DNA of 64,000 bases from Taenia hydatigena (GCA_036345935.2 JADWOT020000009.1:7149381-7213380), one strand, 5' to 3'. Counted from the first letter of the stretch, positions 1-33,143 are shown. Numbers and translations are program-made. Notes: generated by a model from the sequence alone, not told the origin.

Positions 1-2361
1 TCATCATGGAGGCCGTGTGGAGCCCGATCGCTGTTCAGTTCGTTTGACCCTTCTTGAGACGCCAGAGCAACTGGAGACACTCGTCGAAGCCGTGCAGGCG
101 CGTTGTCGCGCTGTAATTGAGGCCAAATTGCCAATCGTTTGTCAGGAAGCCGAACTGGAGCAAGTTATTGAGGTGATTTCTCACTTAAATCATATCTTTG
201 ATTCGTTAGTTCAATCGCGTAATCGCTTGCGACTGTAGTAAATGCGAAAAGTTAGGCCTTCGCACAAACCCTCGTTATTAATGTCTTGCGGGTTCTTGCA
301 AATTTCATCTGCTCTTTCGTTCGTTTTGTTCCCAAGTATAAGATGAATCGGGGTAGGGTATAATGTTCGAATGAGTTGATAAAGTTGCGATTGGAATAGC
401 CAAAATTAGATGTTTTGATGCATTGATAAGCATTTGCATCATCATTTTGTGTTACAAGTTTTAATTTTTATTAGCTGGAATTGTAAAAGATGGAGGTTCT
501 TTTTTAAAGTGTTCCATTGGTAATTGCACAAAGTGGGTTGTCTTCTTATTTTTAGGTTGTGTAAAGGTTTTTTTTACATTTTCACAATTGCGATATTTGC
601 TCACATTTGTTTTTAGACATGTGTAACCCAGATTCAGCCTTGTTCTATCAATCAATTTTCATAATCTAGAATTAGCACATACTTTGCAATATAACGGCGG
701 TTTATTTAATGTTTTCCCATTGTGCAGAAATCGTTCGTGAGGCGATTTGCTTGGGCGACCTACCCTCCGATGGTTCGTGTGATTTGTATTGGAGGCGACT
801 TGGAGACAATCGAAGATAAACTCAACGGTCCTCCGGCCTTTTATTCGGCCGAGTTGTGTGGAGGAACACATCTGCGCCATACAGAGGATCTTATGGATGT
901 TGTCATTGTTGGACTACGGTGTCGAAACCAATCAATTAAGGAGGTCTGCAATCTTTCCATTTGTCCTGTTCTTCTGGTGCCTTTTAAGCATAAACGTTTC
1001 TTTGGCTCCCAGGCATCCCGTGACTGGTCACCTTTCTCGTTGCAAACTTCGCTTTATTTAGTGATTCTTGTACTACTTGGATACACATTTAATTCAAAAA
1101 TTATGCTATTTGTTGGTATTGCAAATTTTCCTACTCTAAACGGGAAGTCATAATCCAATTGACCAAATTTTTCATCCTTTCTATTTGGGTTTCTCTGCAT
1201 TCTGCTGATGACAGCTCATCACTCGTACCCATCAATCCCACATTTTCCAAATAGTTATGCTAGAACAATGTTTGTCAATTGCAGCAACGTTTTCTCACAG
1301 TTGTTATCCTTAATTGCTGTTAGCTTAATAATATTCACTCCCCAAGCAGTTCCCATATCCTTATAGTTTGTGGCTATATCGGGAGAGAGGGCAGCCAGGT
1401 CAAGGGACTATGGAGAGCGTATGCTTTTGCAAGTATCCACCGAATTCGAGGTCCTTCAAACAGAGAGTCGAGAGGCGAAGGGCTCAATGTCTTGGCTTCT
1501 TGACTGCGCGGAGCGCCTCATTGCCCTCATGTCCCAGGTGGATTCCATCTTGGGTGGGCTGGAGGAGAACCTGCCGTACATTCACCGCAGCGCTCTGATG
1601 CGCTGTCAAGGACGTTTATCGACTCTACTTGGAGGCATCAAGAGCGCCATGCGGGACTGCGCCTCCATCCCTGCATATGTTGATCCCTTCATGGTTGCAC
1701 AACTCGAACGCCTTTTTAAAGAGGGCCAAACTGGCACTAAAGGCTCTCCTTTTGTCGGAGCCTTCAATATTAGTAATTTTGATAAGGTGTGCACATTTTT
1801 TTGCATTAGTCACCGCCAATCGTAAATCGAGCCATTGCATTCAACTTGGCTTGCAACATCTAAATTAATCTGATTGCCGTTTTGGAACGTGGATATTATT
1901 ATCTCTACATGGATGTCCAATTGACTCATTTGAATTTTTGCTTTTTTTGCAGCTAGCCCTATCCATTCTACATCTATCACCCAAGACTCCAATTATTCTC
2001 TATCAGAAGGGATTGGCAGTTTTCTACCACCCAGAGGTATAGTCACATCACCAAAATTTTCGCTAATGATAAGTTTAAGACTCAGAACTTGCAAGTGTGA
2101 ATGTTTTCGTGATTACGTTGGTATTCACTCTAGGCCAAAGGAAAGGCAGTTGAGTGGGCGACAGCAGCGGTGGATCGGTTAGATCTCGGTGACCGTAACC
2201 TGGGTATTCGCGTGGAAGACTTCAGAAAGGATAGTTTGGCCTCCGGCGCAGATCACTTTGCAGTTGTGCGACTCTTCTCTCTCAAGGATCAACGTCAGCG
2301 CGACTGGAAGCCTCACTTTGATAAACTTGTACACTTAACCACTGAATCGTGGTTCACATAA
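1..2361 (+). CDS. AARS2: Alanyl-tRNA synthetase, mitochondrial type (3' part)
   Basis: Charges tRNA-Ala; only the editing and C-terminal part lies in the window. Exons read as 1-~235, 728-943, 1367-1786, 1953-2036 and 2134-2361 (stop). The first carries the 'VEPDRCSVRL...TPEQLE' stretch that opens the AlaRS second half. The second carries the zinc-binding editing motif SAELCGGTH. The third carries 'SGERAARSRDYGERML', the segment after the editing domain. The last three junctions keep phase 0, with good acceptors such as tttttttgcag. The junction after the first exon does not resolve cleanly, so its donor is approximate or a small exon is missing. The C-terminal part shows no Gly-rich DHHA1 (C-Ala) signature. 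That fits the degenerate C-terminus of mitochondrial enzymes and is why AARS2 is preferred over AARS1. The N-terminal catalytic core would lie left of the window. Confidence 0.85.
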
Positions 2362-3475
2362 CTACTTTCGTCCATCAAAAATATTATTTTTTTATCGCAA
2401 AAAATGCGTCTCAGTCTTTGTCGAGGCAATTACACCGCTTAAATGGTGTTGACCAAGGGACAGGAAGCCCATTGGAATGGTAGTTGTCATTGTCAGAAAT
2501 TGAACGGCTGAAATTATGACTTGAACTAAACCGTTCATTTGGGGTGGACGATATTTACTTATTGTGCAAATGTTACGTATTGAACGTATGACAATGTCGG
2601 TAGGTCTGTTGTAGCCTGTTGTTTGAGTCACAAAAGTGGATAACCTGCTGCTCCTGTTTTCATACATCGGCGTTTTGCCATTGCTTGGGCAGACGGATTT
2701 CGTCTATGCCAAATCAGCAATCGCTATTTTACTCTAATAAGGCTATTTTGGCAGAAGTGACGCGGAGCACCCTTTCTCCTGCTGGAACCCATAGCTCCTC
2801 ACTTGAGTCTCGCGCTTCATCTCTCATTGCCTCACGTGAGGAGTATTTTTCAATGCTGACACCTATTGTAACCCACTGACGCCGTGTGAATGCAGCTAAG
2901 CAGATTCAATTACCTCGGCTACATGGGTACTAGGCTAGTGCGCCGCACAATTCAATGACTATGTAGTCTTGTGAAAAATAATTTTGGATAATATGCAACA
3001 CAAGGTCGATTTCTGCTCCAGCTGGGCCGATCCATGCCCTTACGGGCAATGATACCAAAGCACCGATCTGCCAGAAACAAATGATCGAAATACACTCTGT
3101 GATTTTTACATTAAATCGCTACAAGAGTACACCAAACGGTTGTATAATCAAACTGGTTTCCCGCAAGGTCACTTTCTCATAAGTCGAGAACAAACTTCCA
3201 CCCCTCGAAAATTGCACAAAGCCGCTATTTTCCCCACGAGTGGCATCTAATTTTCCATATTCCTCAGGCCAAAGACTATCATTTGGATTGATACGAAGTG
3301 CTTTTGCACTTTTCCAGCACTAGGCCTCCAAGGAGTTAAAACAGGTTCCAAAAAGTATACAGGAAAAAAATGTATAATCTCGGCAAATGTACAGATCCAA
3401 ATAGAATATACTGTGCTTGTGGACACATGTATCACAGTGCTACCTGGCAAGGAGCATTGGGTGGGTAGGTACCTG
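2362..3475. other. Intergenic, convergent 3' ends
   Basis: Spacer between the 3' ends of the alanyl-tRNA synthetase gene (+) and the ZIP9 gene (-). No ORF with coding character, RNA gene or repeat was recognised. It must contain both 3' UTRs, but no clear AATAAA signal was assigned. Confidence 0.5.
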
Positions 3476-6400
3476 TTAATGCGAGTGGCCGAAGGAGATG
3501 AGAACAGGCACGCAGCTGCCGAAAACGAAGGCGATCGACTCAATGGGCTTGAAGGTTGTGCTGCCTTGGTGGCGATGGTATGAGCTTCCATTGAGAGAGC
3601 CCGAGGAAATGGGTTTCTCAGTGTTCAGATGAGGCAAAATGTGCGCGGTGGCGACGTAGAGGAAGGTCCCACCGGACAGCAACAGTGCAAACCCTGTACC
3701 CGTGGAAGAGGTGCTGGCTGCTCCCATTGATAGGGCCTTGACGGATAAGGAGGTTGATAAGGCAGCACATCAATGGGATCGTAGAATAAGCCCTTATCAC
3801 TCCTCTAAGACTAATAGGGTGTACAGCTGACCCATTATTTTACAAATTTAAAATGGCTCAACAGACGTAGTTGAGACTAGCGGAACGTAAGCATGGTACA
3901 ATCTAACAGAAGTAAGGAGGGGCGTTATTTTAGCCGTCACATCTGAAGAGTCATTAGATAGAGGAAAAAGGAAAGAGTGTTAGTGACTGCGTCCTAAGCG
4001 GTGTGATGCATACTGACTGGCATTGAAGTAAACGGAGAAATATTACGGCTGTGGATCCATGCTTCGTCTTGCCTTTAACACAATGTTTCGTTAGCACGAG
4101 CAATGCTAACCAGCACAATCTTTACGAGTTATAAAAGTTACTTGAAAGTGGATGAGCCTTCAGGTCGGTAATGGATTATAAAATCCTATCATTCATTTTC
4201 ACGATGCTTTTGACTAAATATACGTAGACGCAGTGATCTATTCTGCGGTGGGAATCCTTCTACATAATGTACGAATCCGCTATAGAATTAAGTGGACTTT
4301 ATTTATTGCAGAAAGTGCAGACGAAACTAAACAAAAAGCGCAAGTGAAAGGCCGAGCAGAAGAAATATTAACCTGCCTGCTGATCAACGTAGGCGTTAGC
4401 GCTGACAACCAGGTAGGTGAGAATGGCGCCAACGGGAGAGGCAAGGGAAAATACAAGGAGGTACACCTTGACTCGATTTCGAGGCAAACCCTCGTGAACC
4501 AGGAAGGACACAAAGCCAAACGCCGCTGGCGCCTAAAAGCCGATTGAGCAGATTAGTGCAACGCGTTCAGCGTTTGACCGACCCTCCCATTCCCTCAAAG
4601 GTGGTGAATCCAGGGCATTTAAAGGCAGGGAAAATGGACGCAAACACGTGAATCAAAAGAGATTTTGTAGTGACTTGGGGCGAGCAAAACGGGATCTCAC
4701 ACAACCATGTCCTAGTTACGATCTTCGGAATGAGGGCGGTAACTCACCAGAAATAAGAGCATGAGGTCAGATTAGCAAATGCGGTGGGGCGTTAACTAGA
4801 ACCATGTTAATTCAAATGAAATCACTAAACAGGGAAGCAATCGTTCAGCGACGTGTCGCAACAATTGTCACCAAAACTTCACATAACTGAAATCTAGTAC
4901 GAAAAGCACCACGTGATCGGTGCACATTTTTAAAGAGCCATGATACAGTGACTTCCACCACGCTTCAAGAGGCAGAGGAGCCGGCTTACCTTGTGCAGCA
5001 TGATAGCGACGAAGAGGATGAGAGTGAGGTCAAGAGTGAGCCTGAAGGCAGCACCAATGGCCAGTCCGTCCGCGAGAGAGTGCACCACCAGACCCAGTGT
5101 GGTCGTTGTGGCGCTGTGCTCTGCTGCCGCTAAAGCAGCTGCCGAGAGCGAAGACGACGACATTGAGGGAGACAACTGTCCTCCTCCCTCTCCGTCCGAA
5201 GTAGTGGCTGCGTAGTAAAACATCACTTAGTCACATAGATATTTAGTCTTCTTCTTCAGTCTTCTTGAGTTCTAACATCACAAAAGTGCTGCTCTTTCGT
5301 GGATGCTTACAGCCACCCGGCCCCTCTGCACACTGCTAACAAACATTACCATTGCGTGTTCCGAGTTTCCTCAGCGCCGCAGATAAAAAACACCTACCTC
5401 TTTCTGACTAGCGTTGGAACGGAGAACGAGCCCATTCTTATACTAATTTTTTAAATGATTTTCGCATTCCACCACTGTTAATGAAAATACCACCAGAAAA
5501 ATCGACTCCGGTTTGAGCCTTTAAAACGAGGTTCTATTGTGTCTTCTTGGCAATGCACAAATTTCACCCAATTCTAAGTAAATGCCAATCCTAGGAGTTG
5601 AGAAACCCGTTCCTATGCTCCCAAAGGTTATCATGCAAAAAGATAACCTTGCACAAGAGTGGAAGCTTACGTAAAAGCAAGTCGTTAGATCGCCTCTGAC
5701 AGCAAAAGCAGTGGAAAATGGAGAAAAGAGGGCGAGCGCAGGCTTCGTTGCCCAGATGATCCACTAAAAACATGAGCACGAAACCCATAGTGAGGGCTAA
5801 TCCGATAAGGCCGTGATTTTTGGTCGTCGTCGGTACCGCCGCTTCCACCTTGTTTACAGCAGGCGGTATTGCAACAGGTTCCATATCTGGAAGCGGCACA
5901 TTCTGCTTTACTGGCTCCAATTGATTCAGAAGACGTGCCTCGGGGCCATTGACTTCGTGCACACTATCGTGATCCACCTAATATATGAAAAGGAGGACAT
6001 ATTACAACAAAGCCGTTAAACGAGCATGGATGGGCGTTCGCGAGTTTCCCTGTTTAACGTTTACCAGAAAATAACAACAGACAGCAAAAAAACACTGACT
6101 TGGCTACAGAAAATCTTCAGTTTATTAAAAACTAAGATAAATAAAAGGTAGTTGTATGTTATGAATTGATGGTAATTATGCAGACAAAAGATAAGGACAT
6201 TCCAAACTAACTTGGGTGATTGAGTGTAAGCGTGGTCTAGACGATTAAAAACAATGCTTACCAAAACTATTAACACAAAAGCAGTGCAGCCTTAACCAAA
6301 ATATTGAGGAATTAAAAAACCTTATACATATTTGTCTCCGAGAGTAAAATATCCATTTCGGCGACACAAAAGCAACCACCCAAGCGCGTGATACCAGCAA

Positions 6401-7054
6401 GAAATTCATCATACGCAGGCAATGGGTGTGATCTTGTCTACAAATGCCTCGACAAACAATGAATTCCTGTGCTTTTACAAATAAGAGTAACCGTCATCCA
6501 CACATGTGAGATGGTGGGAAGGTATAATAGAGTAGGCTAAACTAAGAAAATAATTGCAATTGTTTGAGACGGTCCAATGCCCTAAAATTAAGGATATAAA
6601 GCATTTCGTGACTGATATTCCGACCACAATCCCTAACTCACAAGGAGTAAAAGAGGTAGTCACACAACATGGTAGAAAATGTATGGATACACACAAAAAT
6701 GTGCACTGAACTCGACGAATCGACATATTCCAGCTAAAATGAAGTGAGAGAAGCGACATTAGACAAGATCCTTACGTGTAGCTGCTTTTGGATAGCGTAG
6801 ATGGTAGCAACGCCCTCAGGTATGATGATGGCTAACGCAGCGCCCACAAGAAGTCCTGCACCGAAAATCGTAACCAGCCGCAAATTGTGCTACAGTATCA
6901 AACGTTGATCGTAGTAAACTCCCCGAGTGCAAACCCAGAAGAGAGCAACTGGCCATAAACCCAGTTCATATTTGTAGCAATTAGTCTTAATTACATTATT
7001 TCCGACTTTTCTAGCTTACCATACTGTAACTTTCCAAAGACAATCGGAAATAAA
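3476..7054 (-). CDS. SLC39A9: ZIP family zinc transporter, ZIP9-like (first exon not found)
   Basis: Moves zinc into the cytosol, in ZIP9 mainly across Golgi or plasma membrane. Minus-strand exons in coding order: 7020-7054 (35 nt, tentative), 6776-6889, 5671-5977, 4990-5207, 4389-4532 and 3476-3736 (stop). Phases agree across all of them. Family marks are [17 protein letters not shown] followed by IIPEG, the HGLIG...FLVDHLGN helix, the metal-site helix [17 protein letters not shown] with FVAIMLHK, then [20 protein letters not shown], and the end [16 protein letters not shown]...SFGHSH. These match the ZIP9 order along its full length except the first membrane helix, whose exon must lie right of 7054. 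The donor at 4388 (gttgat) is weak and chosen for phase. Exon 4990-5207 adds a Ser/Ala-rich loop before the metal-site helix. Confidence 0.85.
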
Positions 7055-8002
7055 CTAAAAGCACATCACACACCATGGTAGAAGCGGTGTGGAAGTAATG
7101 AAAACGCAATATACGAGGATAAAATAATGAATGCAATGAATCCATGACTACAAATGGACAGCTATACGAGTAAGGACAACAGCCGAAACAATATCCACCG
7201 ACTTGCATGAGAGAAACCCAAATGCAGCCAAAGTAGGTGAATAGGAGAAAGTGAATAGTTGAAGGCTAGTGGAATGTAACGAGATTACATAATAACTTCG
7301 TTATGTTCAACTTACAGGTGAATAGTTGAAGGCTAGCGGAATATAACCCGCGGCATAGCAAACAACAAACATTAGAAAACACAAAAGTACTAATGCCAAC
7401 ATTTGGGGCTGACAACTTGGGAATGCACTACAGGTCAATGCTAACCGCTGGGGCTGAGAACCAATAAACAGGCTACAATTTCTACATCCACGGGAGCAAT
7501 ATTGAGCTGAAATTGTTCACTAGTGTTGGCTTATAATAGGTTACAATATTAAGCTGCTAAGATCATTTATTCACGCGGAAATTGAGGTTTTGTAACCACC
7601 TTGCATTAAAATTCGTACCTGAAACAGTGTGCTACAGTGGTTACACAAGTCAAATTTTATATTTTCAAAAAATATTTAGAATGATATTAAATTTTTAGCG
7701 GCTTAGGAGGAACTGCTTTCTTTGCACTAGTCAACGCAGGAAACTGAATTAGGAAGGGCACTGGGAATGATGCCCCAAATTGGTGGGTTCTACATCAAAG
7801 CTAGGTAATTACATAATGCTTCCTCTGTGTGTTCGGCCACTCTGCGCATTCGTATCCACAACCCTGCTCCCAATCTGTGCAAGTCCTTTTGGTTATAGTA
7901 ATAAACCCCCAGATCTTCCGTTCTTCCAAGCTATGTGTCCCCCTGCAAAACTTTAGCTCAGAACATCCTCTGAGTACCGTATTTGTCTCCAATGAACATT
8001 GT
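7055..8002. other. Upstream or intron DNA with a short direct repeat
   Basis: No supported exon. It may hold the missing first exon or promoter of the ZIP9 gene. The only structure seen is a 30-bp direct repeat at 7251 and 7318. Confidence 0.4.
7251..7347. repeat. 30-bp direct repeat, 67-bp period
   Basis: The sequence starting gtgaatagttgaaggctag at 7251-7280 recurs at 7318-7347 with two differences. The 37 bp between include a small palindrome around aataacttcgttat. This looks like a local duplication and no function is implied. Confidence 0.8.
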
Positions 8003-8188
8003 TGTAGCGTCCCAAGGTTCCCTCGAAGACAAAATAAAGCAGAATGCTGGAGTAGAGTATATATATTCAACGGACAGAGGGAAATAATCTGCTGGCATGG
8101 CCCTGAGGCCAGCCTATGCAGCTAGGGTAATATGGCCGTCTCTGTGACCCTGGCCGAAACCGGTAGGTTAAGCAAACAAAGTGCTACA
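8003..8188 (-). mobile_element. Solo-LTR-like repeat, 186 bp
   Basis: Starts TGTAGCGTCCC and ends GTGCTACA, so it is bounded by TG...CA, and matches the window's ~185-bp family in reverse orientation. Flanks are ATTGT and ATTAT, a 5-bp target duplication with one change. The size, TG...CA ends and 5-bp duplication fit a solo LTR of a small LTR retroelement (TRIM type), not a cut-and-paste MITE. Confidence 0.75.
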
Positions 8189-8224
8189 ATTATATCGCCC
8201 AGGTCCAGAATTTGTAACGCGAGC

Positions 8225-8599
8225 CGTAGTGTCCTGAGACTTCCTTGAGGGCAAAGGAAAGCATAAAATTAGAGCAGAACATGCATGTAGTGCTTAGTTA
8301 GTTTAAAGTACCAGTTTCGGTCAGGGCGACAGAGGCAGCCATATTGCCCCAACTGCGTGGGCTGGCCTCCGGACCATATCAGCAGCTTATTTACCTCTGC
8401 CCGTTGGAGGTATGTATTCTATTTTAGTATTCTGCCTTCTTTTGCCTTCAAAAGAGCCTTAGGATGCTACAATGTATTTATTAAACAGCGGGAACAAAGG
8501 TTGCCGGCATGGCTTGGAGGCCAGTCCAGGCGGCTAAGGCAGTGTGGCCACCCAAGTGGCCGGAACCGGAACCGCAGTCATAACAGGCGAAGTAGTACA
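8225..8599 (-). mobile_element. Older LTR-like repeat split by a younger copy
   Basis: Reverse-orientation family member in two pieces: 8225-8285 (the cGTAGTGTCCTGAG end) and about 8477-8599 (the part containing ggccagtccaggcggctaagg through gtagtaca). The gap is filled exactly by the forward copy at 8286-8471. No target duplication is visible at its outer ends, consistent with greater age. Confidence 0.65.
8286..8471 (+). mobile_element. Solo-LTR-like repeat nested in another copy
   Basis: Forward family member, TGTAGTGCTTAG...GGATGCTACA. It is flanked by ATGCA and ATGTA (4 of 5 match), consistent with a 5-bp target duplication, and sits inside the reverse copy 8225-8599. Confidence 0.7.
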
Positions 8600-9058
8600 T
8601 GATTCGCTGCCAATTTCCCAACAACAAATTGGTTGTGCAGGCGTTTCGGTTAAAATTGGCGTCCATTCATTTTATAATTCGTCTGCATCTTAAATGGAAT
8701 TTTTAAGCATATGTGGCTTTTTAAAGTTACAAAGAAGCAAACAAAGAAGCGTTTTTTAATGTTAACTCAAGAATAGATATGCGATAAAGTTAACTTTATT
8801 GCACATATATTCTTATTGCATACTGAATTTCCATCCATAAATCAAAGTTGAAAAAAACATCTTTCCTCGGTAAGGCCACCTGAACTGTGCTATTTTTTGT
8901 TATACTCACCCATTTTAATGTCATCAGTGCCTGCGACAAGTTTAGCAGTATTTTTTTATTCGAACTAACCAGATATTGACAATTAAACACCGCTGAGCTG
9001 TCTTGATTTCTATTGGTTTAAATCTCTTACCCTCATAGCCTATTTGCAGTTGTAGAGA
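8600..9058. other. Upstream region of the TFIIH p62 gene
   Basis: AT-rich DNA with no supported ORF. A splice-acceptor-like tatttgcag ends nine bases before the p62 start codon. It could close a 5' UTR intron or be a spliced-leader acceptor. Confidence 0.45.
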
Positions 9059-11236
9059 ATGTCCAAAAAGAGTGAGGACGTTTTGTTAATGGTTAAGCAT
9101 GTTCGTCACAAGAAGGTTGATGGGACATTATACGTTAACTCTGGAAGAATAGCTTGGAGGAATCAAACCTCTGATTCGTTTCGGATCAGTGCGGCTTTCG
9201 AGGACATTAGACTGCAGCGTGTCAGCCTAGACAATAAGGAGAAGGTTCAGCTACAGCTGCTAATGCACAGTGGCGAGTCATTTACCTTTCACTTTGCTGA
9301 TACGGCTGGCCGTGAAAAGCAACTGGAAATGCGCAACAAAGTGAAGGAGATGCTGCAGCTTATGCTCCCAAAGTTTAAAGATAAGGTAATGCTATCATTT
9401 GGTGGTCTGGATGTTATGATACTTTGCTTCTGCATTTTTCATTATGTTTGAAGCATGTATACATCTCAGCTATTTCTTTGTTTACGCAAACTATGTAAAT
9501 GCCCTATTATGGTGTCTAGTATTTGATGTAATCTTTTTGTATCACGTTTTTTATGCATACTTTAGTCCTCCTCTTTAAACAGGCCCACACCGAGTTGAAC
9601 GAAAAATTCCGCATTTTGGAGTCAAATCCCCACCTGCTATCCCTTTACAAGGAACTGGTGGTTACTGGTATTTTGAGTTCTGAGGAGTTTTGGGCTCGAC
9701 CGGAATTTTCGCAGGCAAAGTCTGTGGGTTCAACAGCTCCACTATCAGCAGGAACGAAGGACGGAACTGCGCCGTCCCAATGGGTGTCGCGTTCTGGTAT
9801 AGCACTCAACTTGACCCAGGAGCGCACCCAGATTGCCGGCGTTCCCAGCTGTTTGTTGAGTGACATCAAACCCGAAATGGATGGTGCGAATAGTATTAAG
9901 TACAACCTCACCAAAGAGATAATTGATGCCATCTTTCGAGCCTACCCCGCTGTTCGGCAGCGACATCGAGATCTTGTTCCTGATAAACTCTCTGAGGCGG
10001 ATTTCTGGAACAAATTCTTTCAATCACACTACTACCATCGGTATGTTGTTATGCTTCATATCAACCTACACCTATCACATCTTGCCGATTTAATGTTTAT
10101 GTGCTTTGTGAGGGCATATAGTTTTGTTAAATTTGAATAGCAGAAGGCAATATTTAAGTTCTGTTTGGATTATTAAGCCCACTGCGGCATTTGATTGTGG
10201 TTATTTTAGGGATCGGGGAATTATCAATCAAGATGATGTGTTCAGTGAGTGTGATGGATTGGATGAAAAAATCCTGCGGCAGGAGTTGCTCAGATGCAGA
10301 AAAATGCGCTCAACGAGCCATTTAGATGTTGGCGATCTCGGGGATCATTCGATAGGCGAAGGCTACGGTGTTGAGCCTCCCTCTCCTCCTCCTAATTCCA
10401 CCGCCAATGCAAAACAAAAAGTGAACACAAACCAGCTCCTACTTCATCGCTTCAACAAGCACTCAATTCTGATTATGCGAGCTCTTGCCAAGTATTCCGC
10501 TGGAGCAGCGTCTACCGCTGCCACCACTGAATCCGCTTATAAGGACCTTGCAGCATCCGGTAGCCTTAAAAGGCGATTTTATGAATCTGAGGCTTGCAAG
10601 GATTCAAAAACTTCAAATTCGGAGCTTGAACTCGCTGTCACCAAGGATTACTTTCAAAGTCCGTCGTCAGCCACGCAATCAACGGCCTCCTCCCTCACCC
10701 AAAGTCAGGCTCGTCAAGCCCTGGCAGCTTGTCGTGCTTCTCTTGCTGTACCCAGTCGCGGTGGTCGTTTGTTGTTTAACAACAGTGACGTCCAACTAGC
10801 CATCGCAGACGTCTCAGCCGGTGGCTGCCTCATGGCCGGCGGAAAGTCGGCGACAGGTGAGAAAGCTGGCGCGCCCTCCTCCGTGCTGCTTTTACTTTCT
10901 CCGGAGCAATCGAAGGAGCTGAGCATGCTCTACTCAGCTGTGGGTGAACTCCTACGTCACTTTTGGGTCTGTCTTCCCACCACCACCGTCGCAATGGCTG
11001 AGAAGATTATTCGCATTCACGAGAGCTTGGGTCGCTTTGAGACGACGAAATTGACACCCTTCATTGAGTCGGTTGAGTCTACACTTTCCAGCGCTGGTGT
11101 TCGAGGCAACGGAGGCAACGTGAATGGTGTCTACAGGTGTCGCGTCACTGCGCATTTAGAATCGCTAATTAATGCCGCCAAAGACAAATTCAAAGAGTGG
11201 CATGCAGGCCAACAAAGGCTAAGCAATAGCCAATAA
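9059..11236 (+). CDS. GTF2H1: TFIIH core subunit p62 (GTF2H1/TFB1)
   Basis: Structural subunit of the TFIIH core used in transcription initiation and nucleotide excision repair. Three exons: 9059-9385, 9583-10040 and 10210-11236. They join in phase to about 603 residues (human about 548). Residues ~1-108 form the PH domain (VKHVRHKKVDGTLYV...IAWRN). The second exon carries the two BSD-type regions, with conserved SSEEFWARPEF and SEADFWNKFFQSHYYHR. The third begins RDRGII and includes DEGYG-like GEGYGVEPPSPPP, FNKHS, and the C-terminal helical block AVGELLRHFWVC...FETTKLTPF. The gene is longer than in human because of Ser/Ala-rich linkers. An ATTAAA poly(A)-type signal lies at 11259-11264. The start is the first ATG after a tatttgcag acceptor. 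Confidence 0.95.
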
Positions 11237-12490
11237 GATTCGTACAGGGAATGATTGTATTAAATACCAAATATATTTTTGAAGAGATTCATTTTAGCAG
11301 CTTGTATTTGTTGCTAGCCTGTGAAATGACAGACCGGGTTTCCCACTCGTTCGAAATCTAGTGAACGTATTTTAAAAATTGAGTCTGATGTGTATAGAAA
11401 TATGTCTATTGCGCCAATTCTAAATAATCTGATCTGCAGGTTAGTCGAGGTCCTTGGGTGGAAATGGCCTGAGGTAGTTTTCTCCATCGGGAGGTCGTGA
11501 CAGCAGGAATGGGAAGTAGAAGTAGTAATTCAGACTGAAACAAACCGAGTGGAAGTTATTTTAGGCAGCGTTGCGTAGGGGTCGAACAAGTCACTAACTA
11601 GCGGTGCAATAGTTCTGGCCAGTTCGAATGCAACAGTCGGAAGGATTAATGGCGCCGATAGGCATTTCATTTAAAACACTCGGTCTACCAAGTCTTCTTT
11701 CTCGATTAATGGGAAACAAGACCTTCGTGGCAGCAATGAATGATGTGTACTTAGGTATACTTAGTAGCAACTTGACAGTGCTTGCTTGGATATGGGTTGA
11801 ATTGAAGGGCAGGCTCTGCCCTGCTAAGAGGGTTGCTAAACCTATCACGGTAGATGATGGTAATGCGAGAATAACTCATAATGGCATTTGTAATCATAAA
11901 GGTTCCCTTCTGTGCATGCTTAATAGGGTGTTCTCGATTTCCTAATGCACCGAGACCTCCATTAGCTTGGTTGGCATTATGAAACACTTCCTCCGAATTG
12001 GAATGAATGGCAGAAGAACTTAGTTCAAAGCCACAACTCCTCTCCTAAACGGTCTCCGAGACCACTGAACGCGTATTTACATTATTTTAGGGTGAATTCA
12101 TGGAAAATAATTTAATAGCCTACTTTTTGTGCGAGGACAGTTACAAGGCATTGTGCATAGCCTTTATTAAAATGAAATTCGTTAAACCCCACTAATTAAT
12201 CCCTGCATGATAATATACTACTATTTAGAAGAATAAAAATGACCAAACACATGGTTAAGCTCTATGCATGTATTTATGTATATGCAAGTGAATATTAAAG
12301 AAATGGGATGTATTTGTACAAATTTAAGCATACCACGGCTTGTTTTCCACCATGCACTACCGGTGTGAAAAGAAGGTGGCATGAACTTCGGTGGGAGGGG
12401 AAGAGGAGATTAAAACGAAAGAGAGAAAGATATAATCACAGAGAGTATTCAAGTTTAATGATTGCATGGACGACATCACAAGTGTGTCCC
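11237..12490. other. Intergenic, convergent 3' ends
   Basis: Spacer between p62 (+) and the ankyrin phosphatase-targeting gene (-). It holds ATTAAA for p62 at 11259-11264 and a minus-strand ATTAAA at 12454-12459, just past the PPP1R16 stop. Open frames here lack coding character. Confidence 0.5.

Positions 12491-33143
<20,653 letters not shown>

Noticed and set aside
7291..7306. aataacttcgttatg resembles a loxP arm
   Set aside because: Only a short partial match without the second arm or spacer; a chance palindrome in AT-rich DNA.
8003..8188. Cut-and-paste MITE as the nature of the ~185-bp family
   Set aside because: Terminal inverted identity is limited to about TGTAG/CTACA, target duplications are 4-5 bp, and one copy has an adjacent polypurine tract, all favouring an LTR.
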